From an aff. Roholtiella sp. LEGE 12411 (GTDB taxonomy: Bacteria; Cyanobacteriota; Cyanobacteriia; Cyanobacteriales; Nostocaceae): a DNA stretch of 52,181 nucleotides. This document shows positions 1 to 8,887 of this stretch, in pieces (position 1 is the first letter of the stretch; the number at the start of each line of letters is the position of its first letter). The stretch spans positions 1-52,181 of the forward strand of contig NZ_JADEXR010000031.1 of assembly GCF_015206995.1 (NCBI RefSeq), read 5' to 3'. Made by a program: the position numbers and the translations under genes. A model generated the notes under the pieces. It worked only from the letters and a program-made list of their open reading frames with translations, was not told the origin of the DNA and ran no database searches.

Positions 1-35
1 TCTTAGTGTAGAAGTTTTCATGCTTACTTATTAGA

Positions 36-91
36 AGGGGGGTGGAAGCCCTTCCACCCCCTCTGTATGAGAATAATAATAATTCTCATAC
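36..91. terminator. Two stem-loops downstream of cysK
   Basis: Two adjacent inverted repeats lie just past the cysK stop. One at 36-62 pairs a G-run plus TGGAAG with CTTCCA plus a C-run. The other at 65-91 pairs GTATGAGAAT with ATTCTCATAC. They probably end or stabilise the rrf2-cysK transcript. Neither has a strong U-tract on the minus strand, so factor-independent termination is uncertain. Confidence 0.5.
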
Positions 92-108
92 GGAGTCTTT
101 TCTATATT

Positions 109-1077
109 TTATTTTCTGGAAGTCCCTAACCACTCATTCTCTTCTGGGTCTTTGAACAGTGAGGTACTGAGGTAGCGTTCGCCAAAACTAGGCTGTATCA
201 TCACAATCAGGCGACCTGTATTTTCAGGTCGCTGTGCTACTTGAATAGCAGCGTATAAAGCAGCTCCAGAAGAAATGCCCGATAGTAATCCTTCTTCTTT
301 TGCTAATCGGCGACTGTAAGCGATCGCCTGTTCATCCGTCACCTGAATGACCTCATCTATCAGTTCCGCACGGTAAATAGCTGGAACAAACCCCGCGCCG
401 ATACCCTGAATTTTATGAGGCCCTGATTGACCACCAACTAGTACTGGACTGCTGCTTGGCTCAACTGCGATCGCTTGAAAACTAGGTTTGCGCCCTTTTA
501 TAACTTCTGCAACTCCCGTAACAGTCCCACCAGTACCTACTCCGGCCACGAGGATATCTACCTTTCCTTCGGTGTCTTTCCAGATTTCTTCTGCTGTAGT
601 TTGGGCGTGAACTTTGGGGTTGGCGGAGTTGCGAAACTGCTGCAACATATAGGCATTGGGCGTTTGAGCGACAATTTCCTCTGCACGAGCGATCGCCCCT
701 CGCATCCCTTCCACACCTGGCGTTAACTCTAGTTGAGCGCCATAAGCTCTGAGCATAGCTCGCCGTTCTTGGCTCATCGTGTCAGGCATCGTTAGAATAA
801 GATGATAACCCTTGGCGGCTGCCACCATTGCCAGGGCAATTCCTGTATTACCAGAAGTCGGCTCCACTAAGGTGGTTTTTCCAGCGTAAATCAAGCCCGC
901 TTTCTCTGCTGTTTCCACCATGCTCACGCCAATCCGGTCTTTGACAGAAGCCGCTGGGTTCATGCTTTCTAGCTTCACAACAATCTGAGCCACGGCTCCT
1001 GATGATTGGGGAATCTTGTTTAATTGAACTAAAGGAGTCCGTCCGACTAATTCTGTGATATCTTTCGCTATTCCCAT
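109..1077 (-). CDS. cysK: Cysteine synthase A (O-acetylserine sulfhydrylase)
   Basis: This PLP enzyme makes cysteine from O-acetylserine and sulfide in the cytoplasm, the last step of assimilatory sulfur metabolism. The 322-residue length is normal for CysK. The PLP lysine is K46 in ASVKDR, the substrate loop is TSGNTG at 74-79, and the glycine-rich phosphate cradle GVGTGGT is near 179-185. The start fits the conserved N-terminal GRTPLVQLN block. It lies 19 bp downstream of an Rrf2 regulator on the same strand, so the two are probably co-transcribed. cysE, which makes its substrate, is divergent just beyond. Cyanobacteria usually carry several cysK/cysM paralogues, so the A assignment is by overall resemblance only. 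Confidence 0.95.
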   Translation of the reverse strand: MGIAKDITELVGRTPLVQLNKIPQSSGAVAQIVVKLESMNPAASVKDRIGVSMVETAEKAGLIYAGKTTLVEPTSGNTGIALAMVAAAKGYHLILTMPDTMSQERRAMLRAYGAQLELTPGVEGMRGAIARAEEIVAQTPNAYMLQQFRNSANPKVHAQTTAEEIWKDTEGKVDILVAGVGTGGTVTGVAEVIKGRKPSFQAIAVEPSSSPVLVGGQSGPHKIQGIGAGFVPAIYRAELIDEVIQVTDEQAIAYSRRLAKEEGLLSGISSGAALYAAIQVAQRPENTGRLIVMIQPSFGERYLSTSLFKDPEENEWLGTSRK

Positions 1078-1096
1078 ATTCGGTACTCCTTGTTGA

Positions 1097-1621
1097 CTAA
1101 ATATAATACATTGGATTTTGCTGGGCGCGAGCTTCTCTTTCCTGGCACAAGTCTTGCAGTGTATGGCGTCTCAAAACCTCAACTGAAGCAGCATTGGCTT
1201 GCTCCCAAATTTCATAAACCAGACACCTTTCAAGCGTGGGAGGCTCGGAGCTTTCTTTCTCTTTGCGCTCACCTTCGACCAAAGTGACAATCTCCAGCAA
1301 TGTAATTTGCCAAGGCTCACGAACTAAAACGAAACCTCCTTTAGAGCCGCGTTGACTCTGCACCACACCAGCACGCCGGAGGTTGGTCAAAATTTGTTCT
1401 AGATAGCGTTCGGGTATGGGTTGTTTAGCAGTGATCTCGCTCATGGTCAGAGGAACTTTTTTTCCGTGATGGCTTGCCAGTTCTAAAAGTGCCAGTAACG
1501 CGTATTCAACTTTGGAAGACAGATCCAAAAGAGTGTAGTTTTGGCTATTCAAGTCTGTACTCAGTATATTACGGTTAATCGATTGATTTATCGTATTTGT
1601 AGCAAAGTTAATTTTTCTCAT
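1097..1621 (-). CDS. Rrf2-family transcriptional regulator (CymR-like)
   Basis: This is a winged-helix regulator of the Rrf2 family. The core reads [15 protein letters not shown], then [18 protein letters not shown], and the wing [11 protein letters not shown], followed by the [10 protein letters not shown] dimer helix. The usual IscR/NsrR cysteine trio for an Fe-S cluster is not visible, which favours a CymR-type, cluster-free regulator. Family proteins start just before the SSKVEYALL block. The annotated ATG adds about 30 residues and has no clear ribosome site, so a TTG at 1528 giving a protein starting DLSSKVEYA is a real alternative. It sits immediately upstream of cysK and divergent from cysE, so regulation of cysteine synthesis is likely (inference from context). 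Confidence 0.85.
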   Translation of the reverse strand: MRKINFATNTINQSINRNILSTDLNSQNYTLLDLSSKVEYALLALLELASHHGKKVPLTMSEITAKQPIPERYLEQILTNLRRAGVVQSQRGSKGGFVLVREPWQITLLEIVTLVEGERKEKESSEPPTLERCLVYEIWEQANAASVEVLRRHTLQDLCQEREARAQQNPMYYI

Positions 1622-1778
1622 AAGGTCAAATGTGATAGCATTTCACTACCCAAAAAGCCACAACTCTATCGACTTACCGTAGATTATCTTACAAAATTCC
1701 CAATAATGGCCTAATTTTTGTAGGAATTATTAAAGTTTTTTCAGAGCTTCGCCTACCTAATGATGATCTCAACTGAGT
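1622..1778. promoter_or_regulatory. Divergent control region between rrf2-cysK and cysE
   Basis: This 157-bp AT-rich gap lies between the minus-strand rrf2-cysK unit and plus-strand cysE. It must hold both promoters. No operator could be assigned with confidence. Confidence 0.4.
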
Positions 1779-2504
1779 ATGTTACTAAATGATTTGCGAA
1801 CCATTTTTGAGCGTGACCCCGCAGCCCGTAACTGGCTGGAAGTATTGTTCTGTTATCCTGGACTCCAAGCTCTACTGTGCCATCGAACGGCACACTGGCT
1901 ATATAAAATAGGAGTCCCCTTTATACCCCGGTTTATTTCACACGTTAGTCGGTTTTTAACTGGAATTGAAATCCATCCTGGGGCGTTAATTGGTCAGGGA
2001 GTGTTTATTGACCACGGGATGGGAGTAGTGATAGGTGAGACAGCAATAGTGGGTGATTATGCTCTGATCTATCAAGGTGTCACCCTTGGTGGAACTGGTA
2101 AAGAAAGCGGCAAACGCCATCCGACTTTAGGCTCTCATGTAGTTGTGGGAGCAGGTGCGAAGGTATTAGGCAATATTCAAATTGGCGATCGCGTCCGTAT
2201 CGGAGCAGGTTCGGTAGTGCTGCGAGATGTGCCTAGTAATACCACTGTAGTCGGGATTCCAGGACGCGTGACTCGTCAGAACAACTTGAGTGGGAACGTT
2301 CTGGATCATGATAAAGTCCGGGATGTGGAAGCTGAAGTGATTCGAGCTTTATTTGAACGAGTCAAAGCTCTAGAGAAACAGTTCGAGCAGTTGGAATCTC
2401 CGCCAATGTCTCCAATTAAAGTTGGCAACGGACAAACCGACAAAGGTAAGAGCAATAATTCTGATGGGATAATTGAAGATTTTCTTGATGGTGCGGGAAT
2501 TTAG
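1779..2504 (+). CDS. cysE: Serine O-acetyltransferase
   Basis: It acetylates serine with acetyl-CoA to give O-acetylserine, the substrate of the neighbouring cysK. An N-terminal helical part ([17 protein letters not shown]) is followed by the left-handed beta-helix with hexapeptide repeats: [33 protein letters not shown], and [22 protein letters not shown]. The DHG motif carries the catalytic His. Beyond about residue 185 is a charged, probably coiled-coil tail ([21 protein letters not shown]) and a low-complexity end that is not part of the catalytic fold. It is divergent from rrf2-cysK, so one shared control region could set both steps of cysteine synthesis. Confidence 0.95.
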   Translation: MLLNDLRTIFERDPAARNWLEVLFCYPGLQALLCHRTAHWLYKIGVPFIPRFISHVSRFLTGIEIHPGALIGQGVFIDHGMGVVIGETAIVGDYALIYQGVTLGGTGKESGKRHPTLGSHVVVGAGAKVLGNIQIGDRVRIGAGSVVLRDVPSNTTVVGIPGRVTRQNNLSGNVLDHDKVRDVEAEVIRALFERVKALEKQFEQLESPPMSPIKVGNGQTDKGKSNNSDGIIEDFLDGAGI

Positions 2505-2532
2505 GCATTTTTCAAAATTGCTGTATGTATGG

Positions 2533-2564
2533 GCTGCGATGCCTGCGGCGGGCGTAGCCATCGC
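2533..2564. repeat. Short dispersed repeat (GCGATGCCTGCGGCGGGC family)
   Basis: This is an intergenic copy of a short repeat. The first 22 bases match a copy inside hetF at 26602-26633, and both end in a short inverted GCGTAGCC/GGCTACGC-type tail. The family is common in Nostoc genomes (from memory). Confidence 0.6.
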
Positions 2565-2622
2565 AACTCTTGTTAGTAACTGGAGTTTAAATATAATGCC
2601 CTGTTAATTGCAATACTCATAC

Positions 2623-2767
2623 AGGACTTACGCAAGTGTCATATTTTTAACGCCAGAGGTTGTCCAGAGTCAAAGGTCAAAAGTCCAAAAAACCTTGATT
2701 TTTGACCCTTGACCCTTGACCCTTGACTCTTATACCAGAAGCCTTGTGTGCCAGTTGCGTAAGTCCT
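2623..2767 (+). repeat. 145-bp MITE-like element, copy 1
   Basis: It has terminal inverted repeats of 13 identical bases (AGGACTTACGCAA at the left, TTGCGTAAGTCCT at the right) and an internal run of TGACCCT-type heptamers. A second copy of the same length lies at 5608-5752 in the opposite orientation with only about half a dozen differences by eye. It carries no gene, so movement would need a transposase in trans. Its right end is 68 bp before the cysR start. Confidence 0.85.
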
Positions 2768-2835
2768 ATCATAGTTTGTCATAAGCTGATATATATATAC
2801 TACGGTTAGTTTATCGGAAAACAGATTTAGATATC

Positions 2836-3426
2836 ATGGTGTCTTCATACTCAAGCTTTGCTAACCCGCGCAGTAAAAATTCTAAGCAGCTATTTACACG
2901 CCGATCATTCTTGCCAGAGCATGAAAATAATCTTTGGAAGATTCAAGCGGGTTTTGTTCGGACTTTTACCTATCTAGAAGATGGTACAACCGTTGCACTA
3001 GGATTGTGGGGGCCTGGAGATATCGTCGGGAAAGCTTTGTCAAAATTAGAACCCCATCAGATGGAATGTCTGACTAAAGTAGAGGCAACAATGTTACCTC
3101 TTGAGGAGTGGCCGCAAATAACAGAAATTCTACTTGCCCACATCCAGCAGGCTGAAGAATTGATGGTTATTCGTAGTTACAAAAAGGTGGATACTATGCT
3201 CATCAAGCTGTTAGCATGGTTATCCAAAAAATTCGGTTCGGAAGTTGAGAAAGGACGTTTAATAGATATGCGTCTGACTCATGAAGATCTTGCAGAAATG
3301 CTGGGGTCAACTCGTGTGACAATCACTCGTATTCTGGGACAGTTTGAGCAGGAAGGCTTAATTGATCGTCTCTCTCTGCATCGAATTGTGCTACGAGAAG
3401 AAGACATTTGGTACTATGAAATTTAA
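2836..3426 (+). CDS. cysR: Crp/Fnr-family regulator, CysR-like
   Basis: A 196-residue transcription factor with a shortened cyclic-nucleotide-binding-type barrel (IQAGFVRTFTYLEDG, LGLWGPGDIVG), a long dimer helix, and a C-terminal winged helix with recognition segment THEDLAEMLGSTRVTITRIL. The barrel lacks the RxS-type phosphate-binding signature of true cAMP receptors, so the effector is probably not cAMP. In Synechococcus PCC 7942 a Crp-type protein, CysR, lies among the sulfate-permease genes and is needed for the sulfur-limitation response. Here the gene is beside cysT-cysW, which supports the same role. NtcA-type function is less likely because the core sequence differs. The gene starts 68 bp from a MITE end, which may affect its promoter. 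Confidence 0.75.
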   Translation: MVSSYSSFANPRSKNSKQLFTRRSFLPEHENNLWKIQAGFVRTFTYLEDGTTVALGLWGPGDIVGKALSKLEPHQMECLTKVEATMLPLEEWPQITEILLAHIQQAEELMVIRSYKKVDTMLIKLLAWLSKKFGSEVEKGRLIDMRLTHEDLAEMLGSTRVTITRILGQFEQEGLIDRLSLHRIVLREEDIWYYEI

Positions 3427-3447
3427 ACTTTGATCAACTAAACAAAC

Positions 3448-3717
3448 TTACCAATCGTCTGTTTTGGTGTCATCCCAGACTTCAAGTTTTAAGTCATAAA
3501 GATATGTCAATCCATTTTGGATTTTTACATCTGTTCCTTGCAGTTCAAGGTCAAACCAACCATCTCCAACAGCATTAGCTCCCAGAATTGCCGCAGTAAT
3601 GTTAACAGTCAGACCATAATCAGACACCAGGCGAGAAATGACAGGTTCTTGGTGATAGTCCTTGGGAATCCTGACTCGAATCCTTTTATTGGTAAGTGTA
3701 TTGTTGTCGCTAGCCAT
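3448..3717 (-). CDS. NIL-domain protein
   Basis: A small soluble protein of 89 residues. The body (RVRIPKDYHQEPVISRLVSDYGLTVNITAAILG, then DGWFDLELQGT) matches the ferredoxin-like NIL fold often fused to, or found beside, ABC-transporter ATPases, where it senses or binds ligand. The ATG at 3717 is preferred over an upstream TTG. It is on the same strand as cysT-cysW and lies directly downstream of them, so it probably belongs to the sulfate-uptake operon, possibly as a regulatory subunit (inference). Its 3' end nearly meets that of cysR, which converges from the other side. Confidence 0.75.
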   Translation of the reverse strand: MASDNNTLTNKRIRVRIPKDYHQEPVISRLVSDYGLTVNITAAILGANAVGDGWFDLELQGTDVKIQNGLTYLYDLKLEVWDDTKTDDW

Positions 3718-3826
3718 AATTATCACTTTCAAGGGGACTGGAGAATAGTTTAAGAGGGGGAAAGGTTAAAGGGCAAAGGAATAGTTCTTTGCTTTTCCCC
3801 TTACCCCTTACCCTTTTCCCAATTCC

Positions 3827-4702
3827 TTATTCGACATCTTTAATACGGGTTTTCCGTTCTAAAATCTCCTTCAGCACCAAAGTCACTACTGCTAGTAGAG
3901 CCAACAGTACAGCTGCGGAGAAAGCAGCTTCAGTTTCATACTGTTTGTAAGCGTCTTCTACAAATAGTGGTAAGCTCTGGGTTGTATTAGCAATATTGCC
4001 AGATACTACCGAAACCGCCCCAAATTCACCCATTGCTCTGGCATTGGTCAGAATTAAGCCGTAGAGCAAACCCCAACGGATACTGGGCAAGGTGACGCGC
4101 CAAAATATCTGCCAATCGTTTGCACCTAGGGTCTTAGCAGCTTCTTCCTGATCCTTGCCGAACTCTTCTAAGACAGGAATTACTTCCCTGGCGACAAAGG
4201 GCATACTAACAAATGCCGTAGCTAGAACCATACCTGGAAAGGCAAAGATAATCTTGATATCATGTGCCTGGAGCCAAGGGCCAAACCAACCATTCCGCCC
4301 GTAGAGGAGTACAATCATCAATCCTGCAACTACGGGCGATATCGAAAAGGGTAGGTCAATAATGCTCAGAACTACGGCGCGTCCGGGAAACTTATGGCGA
4401 GCGATCGCCCAAGCTGCACACAGTCCAAATACTGTATTTATAGGTAGAGTAATGATAGCCAGCAACAATGTCAGCCCAGCTGCATGGAGAAAGGCGGGGT
4501 GTGTCAGGTTAGATAAAAATGGCCCAACTCCCTTTCTGAAAGCTTGGAAAAAAACGTTGAGTGCAGGGATGTATTGAACTAGGGCTAAATAGACAACTGC
4601 TATACCAATCAAAAGTGTTGGTACCCAGCTCTTCTGCCGTTTTGGCTTGACTGTACCTGTATTAGACCCAGATGAGTGAAAACTTGGCTCATTTACTGTC
4701 AT
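3827..4702 (-). CDS. cysW: Sulfate ABC transporter permease CysW
   Basis: One of two inner-membrane permease subunits for sulfate/thiosulfate import. The 291 residues contain about six membrane helices. The cytoplasmic EAA loop that contacts the ATPase is visible as [22 protein letters not shown]. Family hallmarks [15 protein letters not shown] and [12 protein letters not shown] are present and separate CysW from CysT. The start overlaps the cysT stop by 14 bp, so translation is probably coupled. The C-terminus ends in a charged tail. No cysA ATPase gene follows, so the transporter must borrow an ATPase encoded elsewhere. Confidence 0.95.
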   Translation of the reverse strand: MTVNEPSFHSSGSNTGTVKPKRQKSWVPTLLIGIAVVYLALVQYIPALNVFFQAFRKGVGPFLSNLTHPAFLHAAGLTLLLAIITLPINTVFGLCAAWAIARHKFPGRAVVLSIIDLPFSISPVVAGLMIVLLYGRNGWFGPWLQAHDIKIIFAFPGMVLATAFVSMPFVAREVIPVLEEFGKDQEEAAKTLGANDWQIFWRVTLPSIRWGLLYGLILTNARAMGEFGAVSVVSGNIANTTQSLPLFVEDAYKQYETEAAFSAAVLLALLAVVTLVLKEILERKTRIKDVE

Positions 4703-5564
4703 ATCGTCTCGCCCACGCTTGTAAGAAATTAATTGCTAGTAACAGCACCAACGAAATCGCTAGTAAAACTACACCAATGACAGTTGCACCAGAATAGTCA
4801 TACTGCTCCAAGCGTTGGAAAATTAGCACAGGTGCGATCAAATCTTGGAAGGGCGTATTGGAAGAGATAATCACCGTTGAACCATACTCCCCAACTGCAC
4901 GAGAGAAACCCAAGGCAACACCAGTCAAAATCGTGGGAAATAAGGGTGGTAAAATCACTTTCCAGAAAGTTTGCCATTGAGAAGCACCCAAACACCAGGC
5001 GGCTTCTTCAATTTCATGCTCCATTTCCTGAAGCACAGGTTGTACAGTTCTCACCACAAAAGGCAGTGAAATAAATACCATTGCTACCCATAAGCCCAAA
5101 CGCGTGAAAGATACCTTAATTCCTAGAGGTTCTAGTAGCGAACCAATCCAGCCATTATTACTGTAAACTGTTGCCAATGTTAACCCTGCCACGGAAGTTG
5201 GCAGTGCAAAGGGTAAATCCACAGTGGCATCAATCACCCGTTTTAACGGAAAGTCATAGCGAACTAAAACCCAAGCAATCAGAGTACCAAAGATTCCATT
5301 GATGAGAGCCGCTAGTACCGAGGTGACAAAAGTAACATTGTATGTTGCTAGCGCGATATCACTGGTTGCGATCGCCCAAAATCTAGCTGGAGGTTCCGTA
5401 CTTGCTTTTAAGAACATCGCAGCTATGGGGATAAACAACATCACTGTCAAATATCCCAAGGTAATTCGCCAAGTCCAGGGAAGGTGCAACAACTGATGTA
5501 GAAACGCCTTCCAGACTGGAATTCTACGGTCAATTTCTACCGGAGGAGATAGAGTCATAGCCAA
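4689..5564 (-). CDS. cysT: Sulfate ABC transporter permease CysT (CysU)
   Basis: The second membrane subunit of the sulfate importer, 291 residues with about six helices. The EAA loop reads [22 protein letters not shown], and CysT-type signatures [16 protein letters not shown] and [15 protein letters not shown] are clear. It is transcribed with cysW, with a 14-bp overlap. The gap to sbpA upstream is about 254 bp and holds a stem-loop and a 145-bp MITE, so expression may be uncoupled from sbpA compared with the compact operons of other cyanobacteria. Confidence 0.95.
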   Translation of the reverse strand: MAMTLSPPVEIDRRIPVWKAFLHQLLHLPWTWRITLGYLTVMLFIPIAAMFLKASTEPPARFWAIATSDIALATYNVTFVTSVLAALINGIFGTLIAWVLVRYDFPLKRVIDATVDLPFALPTSVAGLTLATVYSNNGWIGSLLEPLGIKVSFTRLGLWVAMVFISLPFVVRTVQPVLQEMEHEIEEAAWCLGASQWQTFWKVILPPLFPTILTGVALGFSRAVGEYGSTVIISSNTPFQDLIAPVLIFQRLEQYDYSGATVIGVVLLAISLVLLLAINFLQAWARRYDSK

Positions 5565-5607
5565 TAATTCAAAATTTAAAATTCAAAAGAAGTTTTTTGT
5601 TAGTAGT

Positions 5608-5752
5608 AGGACTTACACAACTGGCACACAAGGCTTTTGGTATAAGAGTCAAGGGTCAAGGGTTAAGGGTCAAGAATCAAGGTTTTTTGGACTTTTGACC
5701 TTTGATTCTGGACAACCTCTGGCGTTAAAAATATGACACTTGCGTAAGTCCT
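5608..5752 (-). repeat. 145-bp MITE-like element, copy 2 (inverted)
   Basis: This is the reverse-oriented partner of the element at 2623-2767. It has the same length, nearly the same sequence and the same terminal inverted repeats; its left end reads AGGACTTACACAA. It sits between sbpA and cysT. Together the two copies bracket 2768-5607 like the ends of a composite unit. Confidence 0.85.
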
Positions 5753-5765
5753 GAGTAGTTAGGAG

Positions 5766-5799
5766 GAGCCAGTGGGTAGGGTAAGCACTGCACTGGCTC
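5766..5799 (-). terminator. Stem-loop between sbpA and cysT
   Basis: A 9-bp perfect stem (GAGCCAGTG at 5766-5774, CACTGGCTC at 5791-5799) lies 20 bp past the sbpA stop. There is no U-tract, so it may be a 3' stabiliser or attenuator that lets the abundant binding protein be made in excess of the permeases. Confidence 0.45.
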
Positions 5800-5818
5800 A
5801 CCACTGAGTATTGACTAA

Positions 5819-6961
5819 TTACCGTTTCCTTTGGGCTTGAATCTTATCAAACACACCCCCATCTGCAAAGAACTTCTGATCAATTGCTTCCCAACCGCCG
5901 AAGTCTTGAACTGTACCCAGAGTTTTTACCTTGGGAAATTTGTCTGTAACTTCTTTCGTTTGGCTGAGTTTCTCATTCACAGGTCGAAATCCCAACTTGA
6001 CAAACTCTTGTTGTGCTTCTGGAGTATAGAGGAATTTGACAAAACCTTCAGCAACTTCGCGGGTATTGTGCTTATCAACGTTTTGATCCACCACAGCAAT
6101 GGGATTGTCGATAGATATGTTCACTTGCGGAACCACATACTCAACCTTTTCGCCCTTTTGCTGTGCCAAGATAACTTCGTTTTCGTAATTGATCAAAGCA
6201 TCTCCCTGACCTTGCTTGGCAAATGTGTCCGTGGCTTCTCGCGCATCCTTAGTTAGGATTGGCACATTATTGTAAACTTTAGTTACAAATTCTGTCGCTT
6301 TAGCATCATCTCCACCAGTTTTAATCACAGCATTCCACAATGCTAAGAAATTCCACCTAGCAATGCCTGATGTTTTGGGGTCAGCGGTAATCAGTTTTAC
6401 ATCACCTTTCGCCAAATCTCCCCAGGTCTTGATCCCTTTAGGATTACCTGGGCGAGTTATGAGTGCCGCCACAGATTTGGAGATAATGCCATTATTGGGA
6501 ACTTCCTTTTCCCATCCTGGTTGAATTAATCCAGCCTTCTCAATCTTTTGGGTATCTCCAGCCAGGGCCAGATGGACAATATCTGCTTCCAAACCGTCGA
6601 TAACAGCGCGAGTTTGAGAACCAGACCCACCATAGCTTTGCTTAAAGGTAACAGTTTGGTTATGTTCTTTCTTCCACTGCTCGACAAATTTGGGAATGAT
6701 CGCTTCGTGAGCCGCTTTGGTAACTGCAAAGGAAACTAGGGTTAGCTCAACATCCTTGTTGGCAGCAACAGCAGGACTAGCAGCAGGAGTTTCAGTGGTC
6801 GAATTGCTAACATCTCCACCAGAGCAGGCGGCGAGTGTCACACTCAAAACGGCTCCTACCAAAAAGAGCGATACAAAGCCTTTGAGCGAATTCAGTCTGA
6901 ACCGTGTTTTCTGTTCAGCCATCGCTTGTAATCTTTTCAGTGGGCGCTGCCACAAAGTCAT
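5819..6961 (-). CDS. sbpA: Sulfate-binding lipoprotein
   Basis: The substrate-binding component of the sulfate ABC importer, 380 residues. The start is set by an AGGAGG ribosome site at 6969-6974, 7 bases before the ATG at 6961; an upstream in-frame extension is not needed. A signal peptide ends in the lipobox LAAC with Cys46, so the protein is probably lipid-anchored on the periplasmic side. The family core is clear: ELTLVSFAVTKAAHEAIIP, SYGGSGSQTRAVIDGLEADIV, TADPKTSGIARWNFLALW, and FRPVN near the end. cysT and cysW follow on the same strand after a stem-loop and a MITE. Confidence 0.95.
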   Translation of the reverse strand: MTLWQRPLKRLQAMAEQKTRFRLNSLKGFVSLFLVGAVLSVTLAACSGGDVSNSTTETPAASPAVAANKDVELTLVSFAVTKAAHEAIIPKFVEQWKKEHNQTVTFKQSYGGSGSQTRAVIDGLEADIVHLALAGDTQKIEKAGLIQPGWEKEVPNNGIISKSVAALITRPGNPKGIKTWGDLAKGDVKLITADPKTSGIARWNFLALWNAVIKTGGDDAKATEFVTKVYNNVPILTKDAREATDTFAKQGQGDALINYENEVILAQQKGEKVEYVVPQVNISIDNPIAVVDQNVDKHNTREVAEGFVKFLYTPEAQQEFVKLGFRPVNEKLSQTKEVTDKFPKVKTLGTVQDFGGWEAIDQKFFADGGVFDKIQAQRKR

Positions 6962-7351
6962 CTCATATCCTCCTCTAAAACTACAGCTTATTGATGGGAA
7001 TACAGTTATATACTGTTTATGGTAATAGATGATTGCAGGTATCCAGTCGCAAAGGCAAGAGGATAACAGCATATTCTCGATAGGGAATATGGAGATTCTA
7101 CCAGTTCAATGAGCATTAAAACTGCCGTAGGTTTCAAGTAACAAATTGTGCTCACAATTAGGCGGTGGATGTCTCAAGGAATGTACTGGGTAAATGACTG
7201 ATTCAGAACAGTTGTGGGGCAATCTCCCCAATATTTACCAAAATAGTAGAGACGTTGTAATGCAACGTCTCTACAGAGGTTATGGGTGGTGCTAATTGGC
7301 TTATCTGAACCGCCATAGATAAATTTCTTCTGACTGGTGACTCCTTTTAAT
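6962..7351. other. Gap upstream of sbpA
   Basis: About 390 bp without a credible gene. It carries the sbpA ribosome site (6969-6974), presumably the sbpA promoter, and the palindrome at 7246-7274. No sulfur-responsive operator could be assigned. Confidence 0.5.
7246..7274. repeat. GTAGAGACG palindrome, copy 1
   Basis: An inverted repeat, GTAGAGACGTTG / CAACGTCTCTAC, with a short loop. A related palindrome is at 33463-33490. Similar dispersed palindromes are common in Nostocales (from memory). Here it lies between the convergent-side 3' end of the amidotransferase gene and the sbpA upstream region and could act as a terminator. Confidence 0.7.
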
Positions 7352-8125
7352 TTATGCAAATTTTAAGGGTAAACCGTCCTGAAATACTAGCAATTCTCCC
7401 ACTGGGATTGGCGTCCAAACTTCGTTGTCGGTGAGGGGAGTAGTGGCGATGACGGCGACGCGATCGCGCTCAGTAGTCAACTCCCGAAAATCTACGGTCA
7501 TGTCTTGATCAATTAAGTGAGCAGCGGCAAAGGGTGCTTGACGCACAATGTAGCTGAGCTTAGTTGAACAGTGAGCAAAAAAGTGTTCTCCATCTGACAA
7601 CAGGTAGTTAAAGACGCCTGCTGACGCAATTAAGCCAGTAATTTCCCGTAAGACTAAGTACAGTTCCTTGATCGTAGGCTCACCTTCAGGAAAGCGTTGA
7701 CGCAACGTTTCCAATATCAAGCAGAATGCTTTTTCACTATCGGTGTTACCTACGGCTTGATAAAAGCCCATATTTTCCGGTTGAAAATCTGGCAAATTTC
7801 CATTGTGGGCAAACACCCAATACTTCCCCCACAATTCTCTGCGAAAAGGATGACAGTTGTGTAGGGCAACTTCACCCTGAGTAGCTTTGCGGATATGAGC
7901 AATTACATGGGTTGAATGGATGGGATAGCTTCGGACGAACTCTGCTACCGGAGAAGCAACAGAAGGTTGGGCATCCAAAAACATCCGGCATCCCTTTCCT
8001 TCAAAGAAAGCAATGCCCCAACCATCGCTATGATCGTCCGTTTTCCCTCCCCGTGCAGAGAACCCTTCAAAAGAAAAGCAAATATCCGTTGGAACATTGC
8101 AGTTCATTCCGAGTAGTTGGCACAT
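7352..8125 (-). CDS. Class II glutamine amidotransferase (YafJ-like)
   Basis: A stand-alone Ntn-type glutamine amidotransferase domain of 257 residues. The catalytic cysteine is Cys2, exposed when Met1 is removed (MCQLLGMNCN). Family motifs HSDGWGIAFFEGKG, VIAHIRKAT, HNCHPFRRELWGKYWVFAHNG and GNTDSEKAF follow in the expected order. The family releases ammonia from glutamine or hydrolyses gamma-glutamyl bonds, but the acceptor for YafJ-type proteins is not settled, and no synthase domain is attached here. No close neighbour suggests a pathway. Confidence 0.88.
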   Translation of the reverse strand: MCQLLGMNCNVPTDICFSFEGFSARGGKTDDHSDGWGIAFFEGKGCRMFLDAQPSVASPVAEFVRSYPIHSTHVIAHIRKATQGEVALHNCHPFRRELWGKYWVFAHNGNLPDFQPENMGFYQAVGNTDSEKAFCLILETLRQRFPEGEPTIKELYLVLREITGLIASAGVFNYLLSDGEHFFAHCSTKLSYIVRQAPFAAAHLIDQDMTVDFRELTTERDRVAVIATTPLTDNEVWTPIPVGELLVFQDGLPLKFA

Positions 8126-8443
8126 CGATGTTGAGCTTCTGAATTTTCGACTAATGGCTGAGGATTAAGATACTTCAGAATGCCTCAAAATTTCTGGAGC
8201 GATCGCTTCAATCTTAAGATTTAAGGAGCTTGATATTTTAGATGAACCCCACTTTCCCTACATCTTATCCCCAACCCCTTCCCTCAACGACCGATTTCTA
8301 CGTTTTCGATAATGCCGAGTGCGTCACATCTGGTAGAGAAGCGGTACTAGGCTCTAGCTGTGAGGTAAATCTCCATCATTTGGAATCAGTGCAGAGATTG
8401 CGATCGCTCTAGAGTATACGCTCAAGTGCAAGAGTGACCGTTC
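8126..8443. other. Gap with no gene seen
   Basis: 318 bp between the amidotransferase gene start and the response-regulator stop. It has HIP1-like GCGATCGC sites and a pyrimidine-rich stretch near 8265-8285. No ORF, hairpin or RNA gene was recognised. Confidence 0.5.
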
Positions 8444-8887
8444 TTATTGTTTCCCATTGTTCAACAGTTTTTTTATCTCTGTTATTAAGAGAGTAGGTTC
8501 TACAGGCTTATTCACGTAGCTTTGAAAACCAGATGTCAAAGCAAAGCTGCAACCTTCTTCAGAACCTAAAGCAGTTAAAGCAATAGCTGGAATCTTTCGT
8601 TTTTCTGAGAGCGTCATCTTTCTAATTTTGCTCATTAACGAAAATCCATCCATATCTGGCATAGCGATGTCAAAAATGAAAATATCAAATTTGAATTGTT
8701 TGATTGCCTCAAGAGCTTGTAAAGCTGATGACGCTGCGATTACCCGACTACCGCAGCTTTCAAGAATACAGGTAGTTAAAAAAAGACTATCGGCGTTATC
8801 ATCTACTACAAGAATCTGTATACCATCTAGAGATTGAAAATCTGTTGTAACATCTAGAGGATGTAGATCTTCAGGGTTATTTGCCAT
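8444..8887 (-). CDS. Single-domain response regulator
   Basis: A CheY-like receiver of 147 residues without an output domain. The acidic pocket DDN (29-31), the phospho-acceptor Asp73 in FDIAMPDMDG, the conserved LTA switch residue and the KP pair near the end (YVNKPVEP) are all present, so it should be phosphorylated by a histidine kinase. A 20-residue N-terminal extension precedes the fold. No kinase gene is adjacent, so it is an orphan that may act in a phosphorelay or by protein contact. Confidence 0.9.
   Translation of the reverse strand: MANNPEDLHPLDVTTDFQSLDGIQILVVDDNADSLFLTTCILESCGSRVIAASSALQALEAIKQFKFDIFIFDIAMPDMDGFSLMSKIRKMTLSEKRKIPAIALTALGSEEGCSFALTSGFQSYVNKPVEPTLLITEIKKLLNNGKQ

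Noticed and set aside
2836-3426. Calling the Crp-family gene NtcA
   Set aside because: Core residues differ from NtcA as remembered and the neighbours are sulfur genes; CysR-like fits better.
7174-7359. 61-codon minus-strand frame near the amidotransferase 3' end
   Set aside because: It spans the GTAGAGACG palindrome and has no family features.
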